Shown here in pieces: positions 1 to 9,207 of a stretch of 64,000 nt of DNA (positions are counted from its first letter, which is position 1; the number at the start of each line of letters is the position of its first letter). Origin of the DNA: Clostridiales bacterium UBA2432 (lineage in GTDB: Bacteria > Bacillota > Clostridia > Lachnospirales > Vallitaleaceae); assembly GCA_002342805.1 (NCBI GenBank), contig DDQW01000036.1, positions 8,014-72,013 of the forward strand, given 5' to 3'. Made by a program: the position numbers and the translations under genes. The notes under the pieces were generated by a model, which made no database searches, was not told where the DNA came from, and saw only the letters and a program-made list of their open reading frames with translations.

Positions 1-354
1 GGGCTAAAAGAAAAAGAGCTGGCATATCCCTTTCAACTTTCGGGAGGCCAGCAGCAGCGTGTGAGTATTTCAAGAGCCTTAGCTCTAAATCCTAAAATTC
101 TGTTTTTTGATGAACCGACCTCCGCACTTGACCCGGAACTTACCGGAGAAGTCTTGCGCGTCATCAAAGACTTGGCAAAAGAGAACATGACCATGGTCAT
201 AGTTACACATGAAATGCTCTTTGCCAAAGAAGTTGCAGATCGCATTATCTTTATGGATCAAGGTGTGATTGTTGAAGAAGGAACACCACAAGAAGTCTTT
301 GAAGAGACCAAACAAGTGCGAACCAAAGCCTTTATTCGTCAAGTTGGGCAATAA
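1..354 (+). CDS. Amino-acid ABC transporter ATP-binding protein, C-terminal part (5' end outside window)
   Basis: This is the C-terminal half of a polar amino-acid import ATPase (GlnQ/ArtP type). The reading frame is open from base 1. It shows the ABC signature LSGGQQQR at once, then Walker B and D-loop ([12 protein letters not shown]) and the H-loop (VTHEM). The Walker A part lies before the window. It closely resembles the complete ATPase at 11614-12360, including the stretch between Walker B and the H-loop, so the genome has at least two paralogous systems. Its last 23 bases overlap the end of the convergent MFS gene. The substrate cannot be told from this fragment. Confidence 0.93.
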   Translation, partial: GLKEKELAYPFQLSGGQQQRVSISRALALNPKILFFDEPTSALDPELTGEVLRVIKDLAKENMTMVIVTHEMLFAKEVADRIIFMDQGVIVEEGTPQEVFEETKQVRTKAFIRQVGQ

Positions 355-1474
355 TCGCTAATGAAATAAAGCCAATGAGTCCGGTAAACATAAAGCCGGC
401 AACGAGACCAAAGGTATCTCCAATAAATCCAAGAAGAATCGGACCAAGAACCATACCGATTCCATAAATCGCTTGGAATAGTCCCATAGCACTTGCTCGA
501 TTGTGTCCCGGAACGTTTTGAATACCTAGACCCATGAGCAGTGGAAAAACCATGCTTCGTCCGACGCCGCTAAAGAATTGAGCAATGTAGAGGCCGGTTA
601 AGTTTTGAATAAGTGGCATAAGAATACATAGAAAAGCACTGATGAGTGAACCAATCATGAGTGTTTTTTTTATGCCCCAAAGTCGTGGGAAGAGATCCCC
701 GGCTAAACGTGAGATAAAGATGGCCGGTAAAATGGCGAGAATGGTTAAAAGGCTAAGCTGTATATTAACAGCCCCCATATTTTTGGCCAAAACAGGAACA
801 AAGCCGAAAGCGGTTGCAAAGGTAATAAGCTGTGAAAGAATGGCAAGTCCGGAAACTCGAAGAAGCATGGGGTTTTTAGCCACCTGAAGATAATTCGTAA
901 GATTAAAGGGGCGTTTGTTATGATTGACTTCAGTAATAAAGAGGGCAATAACAAATCCGATAAGGGCGCCAATAAGAGCAAGTAAAAATAAATAGCGTGG
1001 CCCAAAACGCCAAGAAATAATTCCGCCAAGAATCATAGACGTAAGTTGGCCTAGAGCGTTGTAGGAATTAATGTAACCGACAGATTTGGTGGCCTCTTTT
1101 TCATGAAAGTAACCGGAGAAAAGCACTGTAAAAACAACCCATGTTGCTGCTGAAACTCCCGCAAGGAGGCGGGTAATTAATAAACTCGAAGCGCTTGGGT
1201 TGATGAAAGTAATAAGCGAACTTATGATGGCAACGACAAGACCCATTAGAATAAAAGGCTTTCGACGTCCAAGCAAATCAGAGACAATACCGAGGGGAAT
1301 ACGTAATAGCAGTTGGGTAAGTCCATATGAACCGGTAATTAAACCAATCAGTTTATAAGAAGCGCCTAAAGATTCAGCATAGGTTGAAAGCTCCGGCACA
1401 TAGGCATAGAGAGAAAACCAAAATAAGCCGGTGGAAAAGGCGAAAATAGTAATCATATGTTTAGAAGGTTTCAT
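332..1474 (-). CDS. MFS transporter, third gene of the selD-mnmH operon
   Basis: A 12-helix major facilitator superfamily protein of about 380 residues. Motif A is visible after the second helix ([13 protein letters not shown]). The start is placed at 1474 because AAGGAG sits seven bases before this ATG; a longer frame reaching 1495 has no such site. It follows the mnmH stop by 21 bases on the same strand and is probably co-transcribed with selD and mnmH. Family members export drugs or move small solutes. The operon position hints at a link to selenium or sulfur compounds, but this is only inference. The 3' end overlaps the convergent ABC ATPase gene. Confidence 0.88.
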   Translation of the reverse strand: MKPSKHMITIFAFSTGLFWFSLYAYVPELSTYAESLGASYKLIGLITGSYGLTQLLLRIPLGIVSDLLGRRKPFILMGLVVAIISSLITFINPSASSLLITRLLAGVSAATWVVFTVLFSGYFHEKEATKSVGYINSYNALGQLTSMILGGIISWRFGPRYLFLLALIGALIGFVIALFITEVNHNKRPFNLTNYLQVAKNPMLLRVSGLAILSQLITFATAFGFVPVLAKNMGAVNIQLSLLTILAILPAIFISRLAGDLFPRLWGIKKTLMIGSLISAFLCILMPLIQNLTGLYIAQFFSGVGRSMVFPLLMGLGIQNVPGHNRASAMGLFQAIYGIGMVLGPILLGFIGDTFGLVAGFMFTGLIGFISLAIIAQLDE

Positions 1475-1495
1475 AATTAATCTCCTTGAAAGCAT

Positions 1496-2650
1496 TTAGT
1501 CTTCATTAAGATGAAGCAGATAGTCCATAACTTGGGATTTATTGCCTTTGAAAATAATATTGGATGCGTTCTTTTCCATTTGATAGTTATACATGGGATC
1601 GTAGTAATCCGCAAGTAAAACACGAATCCATGTCGCGTGAACCTCAGTTGAACCTGTAGATAATTGCTCTTGATATGCAGATCGGAAAAGGTCGGTAAGT
1701 TCTTGATGTGCTAATCCGCCTAGGCGCTTTTTGATTTTGCTTAAACTGGTCATAATATATTCAGACCATTCTTTTAGGCCCTCTATTAATCCATAGCTTT
1801 CGATGTATTTTGCTTGTTCTTCATTCACATATTCTTGACGTGTAATTTGGATACGTTCCTCGAGAGGAACGTCGACGATCACCAGATTTTTCTGACCCCA
1901 AAAAGCGACGAGAGGCTTGGGTAAAAAACAACGTCCGACATTACGACCTTCATCTTCGAGAATAAGGTGCTTAAGACCATGTTCTTGCATTTGAATAAGT
2001 TTATAGGCTAAACGGTTTTCAAAATTAATCTGTGTGGGCTGAGGATCAATAAAATTGCCAAAAGAGCTACCTCGATGATGGGCAATCCCTTCTAAATCTA
2101 AGAAACGCGTAGCGTAGTTTTTAGAAGACTCTTCTGTCGATTTTTCGGTTAATAAAGTATCCAGTTCTTTTAATAAAATTGTTTTTCCTGAGCCTGTGCA
2201 ACCACCGAGTCGAATCGGCCTATAGGAATGATGCTCCGGATTTAATGCATCGATTAAGTAATTGCGAAAGGCCTTGTAGCCCCCTTCAAGACGAAGTATA
2301 GGCTTACCGGTCGCTTCTTGCATCCACTCTTGACTAATGCGTGAACGTTGACCGCCGCGAAAACAATAGAGCATTGCACTCGGATGTTTCTCGATAAAAC
2401 GGACCCAAGCTAGGACTTTATTTTCTTTGTTTTCACCGGAGACTAATTGATAACCTAAATCGACCGCGTCATCATGACCGTCTTCTTTATATTTGATACC
2501 AATCACATGACGTTCTTCATTATCCATAAGTGGGAGATTAACGGCATTTGGGAAAGCGCCTTTTTCGTATTCAATCGGAGCACGAACATCAATGAGTGGT
2601 GTTTCATTGAGTACGATATGTTTAAAATCTTTACTTGTTTGACAGTTCAT
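1496..2650 (-). CDS. mnmH: tRNA 2-selenouridine synthase (SelU/MnmH)
   Basis: The enzyme replaces sulfur by selenium in the wobble 2-thiouridine of some tRNAs, using selenophosphate from SelD. The N-terminal part is a rhodanese domain with the active-site cysteine in YCFRGGQRS. The C-terminal part is a P-loop domain with Walker A GCTGSGKT. The length, about 384 residues, fits the family. The start at 2650 is chosen for a GAAAGG site six bases upstream; an in-frame ATG 30 bases further up would overlap selD. selD ends 11 bases upstream, so the two genes form an operon, matching the known substrate supply. Confidence 0.95.
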   Translation of the reverse strand: MNCQTSKDFKHIVLNETPLIDVRAPIEYEKGAFPNAVNLPLMDNEERHVIGIKYKEDGHDDAVDLGYQLVSGENKENKVLAWVRFIEKHPSAMLYCFRGGQRSRISQEWMQEATGKPILRLEGGYKAFRNYLIDALNPEHHSYRPIRLGGCTGSGKTILLKELDTLLTEKSTEESSKNYATRFLDLEGIAHHRGSSFGNFIDPQPTQINFENRLAYKLIQMQEHGLKHLILEDEGRNVGRCFLPKPLVAFWGQKNLVIVDVPLEERIQITRQEYVNEEQAKYIESYGLIEGLKEWSEYIMTSLSKIKKRLGGLAHQELTDLFRSAYQEQLSTGSTEVHATWIRVLLADYYDPMYNYQMEKNASNIIFKGNKSQVMDYLLHLNED

Positions 2651-2661
2651 AATGTACCTTT

Positions 2662-3693
2662 CTATTTTACGAATACGCATTTTTCTTTTGCTTGGTGAGT
2701 ATATCCAATGGGATGTAAATCAAGACCGTGTTCTTTTGTTAAAGCTTGAAAAGCAGGAACGGCATCTTTGCGGACAATAGTCAACAATCCGCCTGAGGTT
2801 TGTGCATCACAGAGAATGACTTCTTGTTCCTTGGTCATCTCGCCGATGAGGTGTCCATAGCTTTTGAAGTTGTTACGTGTTCCACCGGGAATACAATCCA
2901 AATGATAATATTTTAAGGTGTTAGGCAATAAAGGAACCTGATCGTATTCAATGGTTGCTGAGATCTTGCTACCTTCACAGATTTCTGTTAAATGTCCCAT
3001 GAGACCAAAGCCTGTGACATCGGTTAAAGCGACAACACCATCAAGTTGGGCGATTTCATAACCGATTTTATTCAGTGTACGCATGGCCTCAATGGCAGGT
3101 TCAATATGACCGTCTTCGATTTTTTTGCGCTTTTGTGCCGTCGATAAAATACCGATTCCAAGGGGCTTGGTCAAGAAAATTTCACAATCGGCTACAGCGG
3201 TATTGTTTTGTTTCAAAAATTTATTCTCCACTAATCCGGTAACGGCAAGGCCAAAAATTGGCTCAGGAGAATCAATGGAATGTCCACCGGCGAGAGGAAT
3301 CCCGGCAGCTTCACAAATATTACGGCCACCATCAATGACTTCCTTAGCAACTTCGGGATCGATTTTATTGATCGGCCATCCAAGAATTGCGATAGCCATT
3401 AAGGGCTTCCCACCCATGGCGTATATATCACTGATGGCATTGGTTGCTGCAATCTGACCAAAAGTGAAGGGGTCATCAACAATAGGCATAAAAAAATCGG
3501 TGGTACTCAAAATCGATGTGCCATTACCTAAGTCATATGCAGCAGCATCGTCTTTTGAACTATTACCGACAAGTAATTGTGGAAAGTGACTTGTTTTCAT
3601 CTCGGTTTTCAAGATTTTATCTAATATGGCAGGAGCGATTTTGCATCCGCAACCGGCACCGTGACTAAATTCGGTTAATTTTATATCTGACAT
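2662..3693 (-). CDS. selD: Selenide, water dikinase (selenophosphate synthase)
   Basis: SelD makes selenophosphate from selenide and ATP. The N-terminal SHGAGCGCK motif holds the catalytic cysteine (residue 15) and lysine (residue 18). The catalytic position is a plain TGC cysteine codon, not a UGA selenocysteine. The length of 343 residues is normal. A GGAGG site precedes the ATG. The gene heads a minus-strand operon with mnmH and an MFS transporter. No selA, selB or tRNA-Sec is seen in the window, so the visible use of selenium is tRNA modification only; other uses could lie elsewhere in the genome. Confidence 0.97.
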   Translation of the reverse strand: MSDIKLTEFSHGAGCGCKIAPAILDKILKTEMKTSHFPQLLVGNSSKDDAAAYDLGNGTSILSTTDFFMPIVDDPFTFGQIAATNAISDIYAMGGKPLMAIAILGWPINKIDPEVAKEVIDGGRNICEAAGIPLAGGHSIDSPEPIFGLAVTGLVENKFLKQNNTAVADCEIFLTKPLGIGILSTAQKRKKIEDGHIEPAIEAMRTLNKIGYEIAQLDGVVALTDVTGFGLMGHLTEICEGSKISATIEYDQVPLLPNTLKYYHLDCIPGGTRNNFKSYGHLIGEMTKEQEVILCDAQTSGGLLTIVRKDAVPAFQALTKEHGLDLHPIGYTHQAKEKCVFVK

Positions 3694-3734
3694 TGTCTTG
3701 CCTCCTAAAAATTATTCTTTTTGTAGTTTGCTTT

Positions 3735-3743
3735 ATTATAACA
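3735..3743 (-). promoter_or_regulatory. Extended -10 promoter of the selD operon
   Basis: On the minus strand TGTTATAAT, an extended -10 box, lies about 45 bases before the selD start. No good -35 hexamer is seen at the usual spacing, which is common for extended -10 promoters. Confidence 0.5.
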
Positions 3744-3787
3744 TACTATTTAAAACGGTGAAAATAGAATTGAAAACTTCTTGGCTA

Positions 3788-3816
3788 TTGTTATGAATTC
3801 GGGGCTGTGATATAAT
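3788..3816 (+). promoter_or_regulatory. Promoter of the Ddl-family / helicase / GNAT operon
   Basis: TTGTTA, 17 bases, then TATAAT with TGa before the -10 box (extended -10). It lies about 50 bases upstream of the ATG at 3868 and points to the plus strand. Confidence 0.6.
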
Positions 3817-3867
3817 TCTAATGTTAGATTAGGTGCAAAATAGTTGGTAGCAAAGAGAGGAGAACGC

Positions 3868-5055
3868 ATGAAATTACATGTGGGTGTTTTTTTCGGCGGG
3901 AAAGCGACAGAGCACGAAGTGTCTGTTATTTCAGCAATACAAGCAATCGAAAATATAGATAAGAATAAATACGAGATAATTCCAATATACATAACAAAAG
4001 ATGAAACTTTTTATACGGGAGATGCATTATTAGATATTAAAAACTATAAAGATTTAAACAGTTTGCTTAAAAACTGTTATGCGTGTGCATTTGAGAAGCG
4101 CAAAGGTGAAGAAAAAATCGACATATTGAAAATACCAAGTAAGTTATTAAACAAAAAATTAGGATATATTGAGTTGGCTTTTCCGATTTTACATGGAAAT
4201 AAAGGAGAAAATGGAGGCATTCAAGGATTTCTTGAGATGCTGTCAATTCCTTATGTAGGGTCGAATGTGTTAGCTTCAGCGGTGAGTATGGATAAGGATA
4301 TTTCGAAAATCATTGCCCTATCCGCGGGAGTTCCGGTCATTGATTTTGTGGCTATTGATAAATATGCCTATTATAAAAAAAGTGAAGTTATTCTCACGGA
4401 TATACTCCAAAAATTGGAGTTTCCTATGATTATTAAACCGGCAGGTGGAGGTTCTAGCATAGGCATCGAGGTGGCAAAAAATTCAGAGCGATTAAAAGCG
4501 GCCATCGAACAAGCCTTTAATTATGATGTGAAACTTATTATTGAAAATAAAGTGGAAAAAATTCGCGAAGTTAACTGTTCAGTACTTGGTGACATTGAAG
4601 ATGCAAAAGCATCCGTGATTGAAGAACCTAGTACGACGGATGAAATCTTATCTTTTAAAGATAAATATATGCAGGACTCAACAAAAGGTATGAGTAGTGC
4701 TAAACGTCAAATTCCGGCCGATATTGATGAGGATATGCGTCAAGAGATTGAAGGCTATTCCAAAACAATTTTCCGAAAATACGGGTGTTCAGGTGTGGTG
4801 CGTATTGACTATATTATTGATACACAAAAAAATAAAGTTTATTTCAACGAAATCAATCCGATTCCGGGATCTTTATCCTTTTATCTCTGGGAACCTAGTG
4901 GCGTGAAATATAAAGATCTTCTTGATGAATTAATCCGCATTGCAATTAAGCGTCATCAACGAAATAATGAGTTCAACTACTCTTTTGATAATAACTTATT
5001 TGCGTCGAATGGATTAAATATGAAAGGCAAACTAAAAGGCGGTTCAAATGGGTGA
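3868..5055 (+). CDS. D-alanine--D-alanine ligase family protein (ATP-grasp)
   Basis: Members of this ATP-grasp family join D-alanine to D-alanine (or D-Ser/D-Lac in relatives) for peptidoglycan precursors in the cytoplasm. The N-terminal glycine-rich FFGGKATEHEVS, the HG..GENGG..G loop, the ATP-grasp segment KPAGGGSSIG and the metal-binding end FNEINPIPGSL are all present. The start at 3868 has GAGAGGAG upstream. At about 395 residues it is longer than typical Ddl (about 350). The usual GEDG is GENG here, and the tail is unusual, so the exact acceptor is uncertain. It overlaps the next gene by 8 bases. Confidence 0.85.
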   Translation: MKLHVGVFFGGKATEHEVSVISAIQAIENIDKNKYEIIPIYITKDETFYTGDALLDIKNYKDLNSLLKNCYACAFEKRKGEEKIDILKIPSKLLNKKLGYIELAFPILHGNKGENGGIQGFLEMLSIPYVGSNVLASAVSMDKDISKIIALSAGVPVIDFVAIDKYAYYKKSEVILTDILQKLEFPMIIKPAGGGSSIGIEVAKNSERLKAAIEQAFNYDVKLIIENKVEKIREVNCSVLGDIEDAKASVIEEPSTTDEILSFKDKYMQDSTKGMSSAKRQIPADIDEDMRQEIEGYSKTIFRKYGCSGVVRIDYIIDTQKNKVYFNEINPIPGSLSFYLWEPSGVKYKDLLDELIRIAIKRHQRNNEFNYSFDNNLFASNGLNMKGKLKGGSNG

Positions 5056-6475
5056 TCGATTTAAGGAACGTTACGACCTAAACGAAAAAATAATAAAAAG
5101 TTTAGATACCATCGGTTATCACAAACCAACGGATGTTCAAAAGCAGGTCATCATGCGTGTGCTTAATGGTGAAGATCTTGTAGTACAGGCGGATACCGGC
5201 AGTGGAAAAACCGCAAGCTTTGGCATACCTATTGTGGAAAAAGTCCATGTTTTAGACAACTATGTCCAGGCCTTGATATTGACACCGACCCGGGAGTTAG
5301 CGGTCCAAGTAAGTGATGAAATACAAAAACTGGGAAAATACAAACATATTCGAACCTTGCCGGTTTATGGAAAGCAAAATATTGATATTCAAATACATCA
5401 GTTGAAACAACGTGTGCACGTCGTTGTAGGGACGCCGGGACGCGTCATAGATTTAGTAGAAAAAGAGCATTTAAAACTAGAACAACTAGATATGCTCATC
5501 TTAGATGAAGCTGATGAGTTGTTACGACGAGGTTTTTTAGACGCAGTTACAGGTTTAATGAATCAGCTTCCTAAGAGTAGGCAGACCTTACTTTTTTCAG
5601 CAACCATGCCTGAAGCCATTAGCGACTTAACTAAGCGGTACATGCATCATCCCGAGCGGATAGATGTTGCGTCTGAGATTGATGAAAAACAATTAATCGA
5701 AACCTTTTCAAAAAGTACAACATCAGAAGATAAGACGCTGATTTTATTTGAAGTTATAGAACAATTACAACCCGAACAATGTTTAGTGTTTTGTAATACC
5801 AAAGTCGATGTGGAGCGGACTTATAAATCCATGCGTCGACGATTTAATCATGTAGAGATGCTTCATGGAGATCTGCCACAAAAACAACGCCTGCAACAGA
5901 TTCAGCTTTTTAAAGCAGGCCAAACAAAATATTTGGTGGCAACCGATTTAGCCAGTCGTGGTTTGCATATTCATCGTCTACCTTTGGTCATAAACTATGA
6001 TTTGCCTGTAGACGTTCAAAACTATACCCATCGCATTGGTCGAACAGGGCGAGAAGGAGAAAAAGGTGTTGCCATCAGTCTGGTTAATGCATTAGATATA
6101 GAACGCGTTCAAGATATTGAAGCCTATTTACAGGAAACGCTGAAGCCGCTTCCTAAAAGCTATGTTTTATCCAACAATACAATGAACATAGGAAAACCGG
6201 ATGATCAGAAAAAATCCTATCAAGACATTTTAAAGCTTCGCATTTCAGCGGGAAAGCAAAAAAAGATTCGCGTTGGGGATGTGGTTGGTGCACTTTGTAA
6301 TTTAGATGGAATTACTCAGGAGGATATAGGTGTTATCGACATTCGAGAACGTTATAGCTATGTTGAGATTTTTAATCATAAAGGTCGACAAGTCATTGAA
6401 CAGCTTAATGGACAAACGATTAAGAATAAAGTCGTCAAAGTCGAAAAGGCAAGAGGACATAAGGAGTTAATATGA
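5048..6475 (+). CDS. DEAD-box RNA helicase of the DbpA/YxiN type
   Basis: An ATP-dependent RNA helicase of 475 residues. Motifs in order are the Q motif (GYHKPTDVQ), Walker A (ADTGSGKT), PTREL, GTPGR, DEAD, SAT, DLASRG and HRIGRTGR. The last 80 residues form a DbpA-like RNA-binding domain (from about KKIRVGDVVGAL). DbpA and YxiN act on 23S rRNA during large-subunit assembly; this role is expected but not proven here. It starts inside the end of the Ddl-family gene and ends in an ATGA overlap with the GNAT gene, so translation is probably coupled. Confidence 0.9.
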   Translation: MGDRFKERYDLNEKIIKSLDTIGYHKPTDVQKQVIMRVLNGEDLVVQADTGSGKTASFGIPIVEKVHVLDNYVQALILTPTRELAVQVSDEIQKLGKYKHIRTLPVYGKQNIDIQIHQLKQRVHVVVGTPGRVIDLVEKEHLKLEQLDMLILDEADELLRRGFLDAVTGLMNQLPKSRQTLLFSATMPEAISDLTKRYMHHPERIDVASEIDEKQLIETFSKSTTSEDKTLILFEVIEQLQPEQCLVFCNTKVDVERTYKSMRRRFNHVEMLHGDLPQKQRLQQIQLFKAGQTKYLVATDLASRGLHIHRLPLVINYDLPVDVQNYTHRIGRTGREGEKGVAISLVNALDIERVQDIEAYLQETLKPLPKSYVLSNNTMNIGKPDDQKKSYQDILKLRISAGKQKKIRVGDVVGALCNLDGITQEDIGVIDIRERYSYVEIFNHKGRQVIEQLNGQTIKNKVVKVEKARGHKELI

Positions 6476-7284
6476 TGAATCAAACCCAAGTTGCACAGTT
6501 GATTAAAGAAAATTATCGCGCGCTATATCTAACGGCAGGAAGAGCCGCTAACTGCCCGATGGTTCAATCGGATCAGTTCAGCTGGGTGAATAATCAACAT
6601 ATATGGCCCAATCGAATTTATGGCCTGAATCTAAAAAAAGACCTAGCGGAAGATATGTTACGCGAGATGGTACAGGGCATGGCAAGCGGTGAATTGCCTG
6701 AAATAATAACAACAAGCATGTTTACTCAACCCAAAAACTATGAAACGATTTTTGCCCGTGTCGGATTAGAAAAAAAATTTGAAGCGGCTGGCATGGCTCT
6801 TGATTTAACCCAAATTACATGGCCGGCAACAAAATCATCGGAGGCTACAACAAGTTTTACGACAAAAATTGTAGAAACGGAAGAAGAAATCAATGCATGG
6901 TGCTCGGTTGTTATGGAAGCGCTATTTGAACAGCCAATTCACCGTATGGAAGCTTATCGCAAGGTGATCGCACAGTTAATTTGGCGCCAAGAAATTAAAT
7001 GTTTTATGGCAAAACATGGCGATGAAGTTGTTGCTACATCGATGATGTACCGTTCGGCTCCTGATGTGGTAGGAATCTATCATGTATCAACCCTTAAAGC
7101 ATATCGCGGGCAAGGAATTGGAAAAGAAATAACACGAGTTCCCCTTATACATGCGAAAGAATTAGGTTGTCGTATCGCAGTTCTTTTTGCCTCAAAGTCT
7201 GGGGAAAGCATTTATCGTCAATTAGGATTCGAATCATATTGTACATTTGGAAGATATGGTTTGCTAAAACAAAAAAATGAATAA
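6472..7284 (+). CDS. GNAT family N-acetyltransferase
   Basis: A 270-residue protein whose C-terminal half carries the GNAT acetyl-CoA motif (VSTLKAYRGQGIGKE). The N-terminal half is not recognised. The ATG overlaps the helicase stop (ATGATG), and AAGGAG lies five bases before it. It is the third gene of the cluster starting at 3868. The substrate is unknown. Confidence 0.82.
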   Translation: MMNQTQVAQLIKENYRALYLTAGRAANCPMVQSDQFSWVNNQHIWPNRIYGLNLKKDLAEDMLREMVQGMASGELPEIITTSMFTQPKNYETIFARVGLEKKFEAAGMALDLTQITWPATKSSEATTSFTTKIVETEEEINAWCSVVMEALFEQPIHRMEAYRKVIAQLIWRQEIKCFMAKHGDEVVATSMMYRSAPDVVGIYHVSTLKAYRGQGIGKEITRVPLIHAKELGCRIAVLFASKSGESIYRQLGFESYCTFGRYGLLKQKNE

Positions 7285-7405
7285 AAATGCATAATGATTA
7301 ATTATAATTCGATGCTATGTTTTAATTATTTGAGCGTTTTTGGGAAAAATAATATGACCAAAATAGTCAAAAGGTCCCATTAAATCTAGATCTTAGCTAG
7401 AAACC

Positions 7406-7434
7406 TTGACAAATAGGCGTTCTGGTGATATAAT
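7406..7434 (+). promoter_or_regulatory. Perfect sigma-70-type promoter before the abl leader
   Basis: TTGACA, exactly 17 bases, then TATAAT: both hexamers match the consensus at the ideal spacing. The expected start is near 7441, about 400 bases before the ablA start codon, so a long leader RNA is predicted. Confidence 0.85.
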
Positions 7435-7440
7435 AATAGG

Positions 7441-7806
7441 GGTTGTGAATTAAGATTAGTTTTTTGATTCACATATTTATTTGCATGAAAGAAAGAGAAA
7501 TTTTTTGTGTTTGAAGAATATAATTTATAAAAATGCACTAGTGAAGTACATATGTTGAGTAGATAGATTAGCGAGTTGATTTACGTACCATTTTCGTAAA
7601 AATGATGTGGAGATGAATTAGCTAGTCTGTAGCGTTGAAAGACATAATGGAAAAACTTAGTAATGAGCTGGGGCTTGTATAGGATCAAATGGTCATATAC
7701 TATACTATGGGAACGCCATGGTATAAAGTGAGTTAAATGATATAATTTAGCGAAACTTAGGCACTCTAACTCTGGATATCCAGAGTTAGAGTGCCTAAGT
7801 TTTTTT
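7441..7806 (+). ncRNA. Structured leader RNA (or free small RNA) upstream of ablA
   Basis: The stretch from the predicted start to the T-run has no credible ORF but many hairpins. Arms seen include 7445-7453 with 7464-7472, 7677-7681 with 7696-7700, 7701-7710 with 7716-7725 (loop GAACG), and the 50-bp palindrome ending at 7802. I looked for the lysine riboswitch core, the T-box sequence and the ydaO (c-di-AMP) motif and did not find them. It may be an attenuator controlled by lysine, osmotic stress or another signal, or a stand-alone RNA that ends at 7806. No known class is claimed. Confidence 0.5.
7753..7806 (+). terminator. 50-bp perfect palindrome with T-run, terminator/attenuator before ablA
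   Basis: Bases 7753-7802 read identically on both strands, with GGATATCC at the centre, so the RNA can form a 23-24 bp stem with almost no loop. A run of T follows directly (7800-7806). It lies only 40 bases before the ablA start. This fits an intrinsic terminator that ends the leader RNA, or an attenuator that must be bypassed to express ablA. Confidence 0.8.
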
Positions 7807-7845
7807 GAATTTTGACACTTATTGACATTATTGGAAGGAGTATCA

Positions 7846-9207
7846 ATGCAAGAAACAATACAAATGACACAGTTTAAAATGGATAAGAAACGGGTTACGG
7901 ATGATTATTACGCCAAATGGAAAGATTGGAAATGGCAGATTAAAAACACCATTCGTAAGGTAGAAACAGTTGAAAAGATTTTAGGTGTGACTTTTGACGA
8001 TGATAAACGTAAAGTGATTCAAGGAACTATCGATAAATTCCCGATGGCAATCACACCCTACTATCTTTCCTTAGTAGACAAAAGCGATTACGAGAATGAT
8101 CCGGTATTTAAACAATGCTTTCCGGACAGTCAAGAATTACAATTAACCAACTGTGATATGGAAGATCCATTACATGAAGATAAAGACAGCCCTGTACCGG
8201 GAATTACACACAGATATCCGGACCGTGTACTTTTTCATACAAGCAATGTATGTGCAATGTATTGTAGACATTGTACACGTAAGCGAAAAGTAGGCGATCA
8301 AGATTCAATTCCGTCAAAAGACCAAATTCGAATCGGTATAGAATATATTAAAAATGCACCGGAAGTTCGAGATGTATTGTTATCCGGAGGAGATCCATTT
8401 ATGCTATCGGATAGTTATCTTGAATGGATTCTAGATGAAATTTCAGCGATACCTCATGTTGAAGTCATTCGAATCGGAACAAGAACACCAGTTGTACTAC
8501 CTTATCGAATAACAGATGGACTTATTAAAGTCCTTGAAAAACACGATAATATTTGGATTAACACACATTTTAATCACTCAAGAGAAATAACAAGTTCATC
8601 TAGGCATGCCCTTAAAAAGCTGGCAAAAGCAGGCATTCCATTAGGAAATCAATCGGTATTATTGAGAGGCATTAATGATTGTCCACGTATTATGAAGAAA
8701 TTGGTCCATGCGTTAGTTGCCAATCGAGTTCGACCTTACTATATCTACCAATGTGACCTATCTGAAGGTCTAGAACATTTTAGAACCAATGTTGGCAAAG
8801 GTATTGAAATTATGGAAAGTTTAAGAGGTCATACAAGCGGGTTTGCAGTACCAACCTATGTTATTGATGCACCGGGAGGTGGAGGTAAGATACCGGTTAT
8901 GCCAAACTACCTTATCTCATGGTCGGTCAACAAAGTTGTTCTTCGAAACTACGAAGGTGTGATTACAACCTATACAATGCCGGATAGTTACGAGGCAATA
9001 GAATGTGATCGAAACTGTGAAAGCTGTGATTTGCAGTTGAAGTTAAATAATGAAGATGAAGAAGATGTCGTTGTTGGAATATCAAAACTTTTATGTGATT
9101 ATGAAGATGAAATCACATTGACACCAGAGAATTTAGACCGAGACCGACGTAATCAAGGAGCTGATGAAGTTGATGAAGAATCAAAACAAGAACCAGCTCG
9201 TATTTAA
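7846..9207 (+). CDS. ablA: L-lysine 2,3-aminomutase
   Basis: A radical-SAM, PLP-dependent enzyme that turns L-lysine into beta-lysine. The CxxxCxxC cluster motif (CAMYCRHC, residues 136-143) and the PLP-lysine motif PGGGGK (lysine near residue 348) are present. A C-terminal cysteine set (CDRNCESC) matches the family, followed by an acidic tail that makes it somewhat longer than the classical clostridial enzyme. The start at 7846 has GGAAGGAG five bases upstream. The next gene is the beta-lysine acetyltransferase, so the role here is probably osmolyte synthesis rather than lysine fermentation. Confidence 0.96.
   Translation: MQETIQMTQFKMDKKRVTDDYYAKWKDWKWQIKNTIRKVETVEKILGVTFDDDKRKVIQGTIDKFPMAITPYYLSLVDKSDYENDPVFKQCFPDSQELQLTNCDMEDPLHEDKDSPVPGITHRYPDRVLFHTSNVCAMYCRHCTRKRKVGDQDSIPSKDQIRIGIEYIKNAPEVRDVLLSGGDPFMLSDSYLEWILDEISAIPHVEVIRIGTRTPVVLPYRITDGLIKVLEKHDNIWINTHFNHSREITSSSRHALKKLAKAGIPLGNQSVLLRGINDCPRIMKKLVHALVANRVRPYYIYQCDLSEGLEHFRTNVGKGIEIMESLRGHTSGFAVPTYVIDAPGGGGKIPVMPNYLISWSVNKVVLRNYEGVITTYTMPDSYEAIECDRNCESCDLQLKLNNEDEEDVVVGISKLLCDYEDEITLTPENLDRDRRNQGADEVDEESKQEPARI

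Noticed and set aside
3649..3693. Selenocysteine (UGA) in SelD
   Set aside because: The catalytic position is a TGC cysteine codon and the frame has no internal UGA.
7441..7845. Lysine riboswitch, T-box or ydaO riboswitch upstream of ablA
   Set aside because: The leader is structured and lies before a lysine-using enzyme, but the conserved core sequences of these classes were not found by eye.
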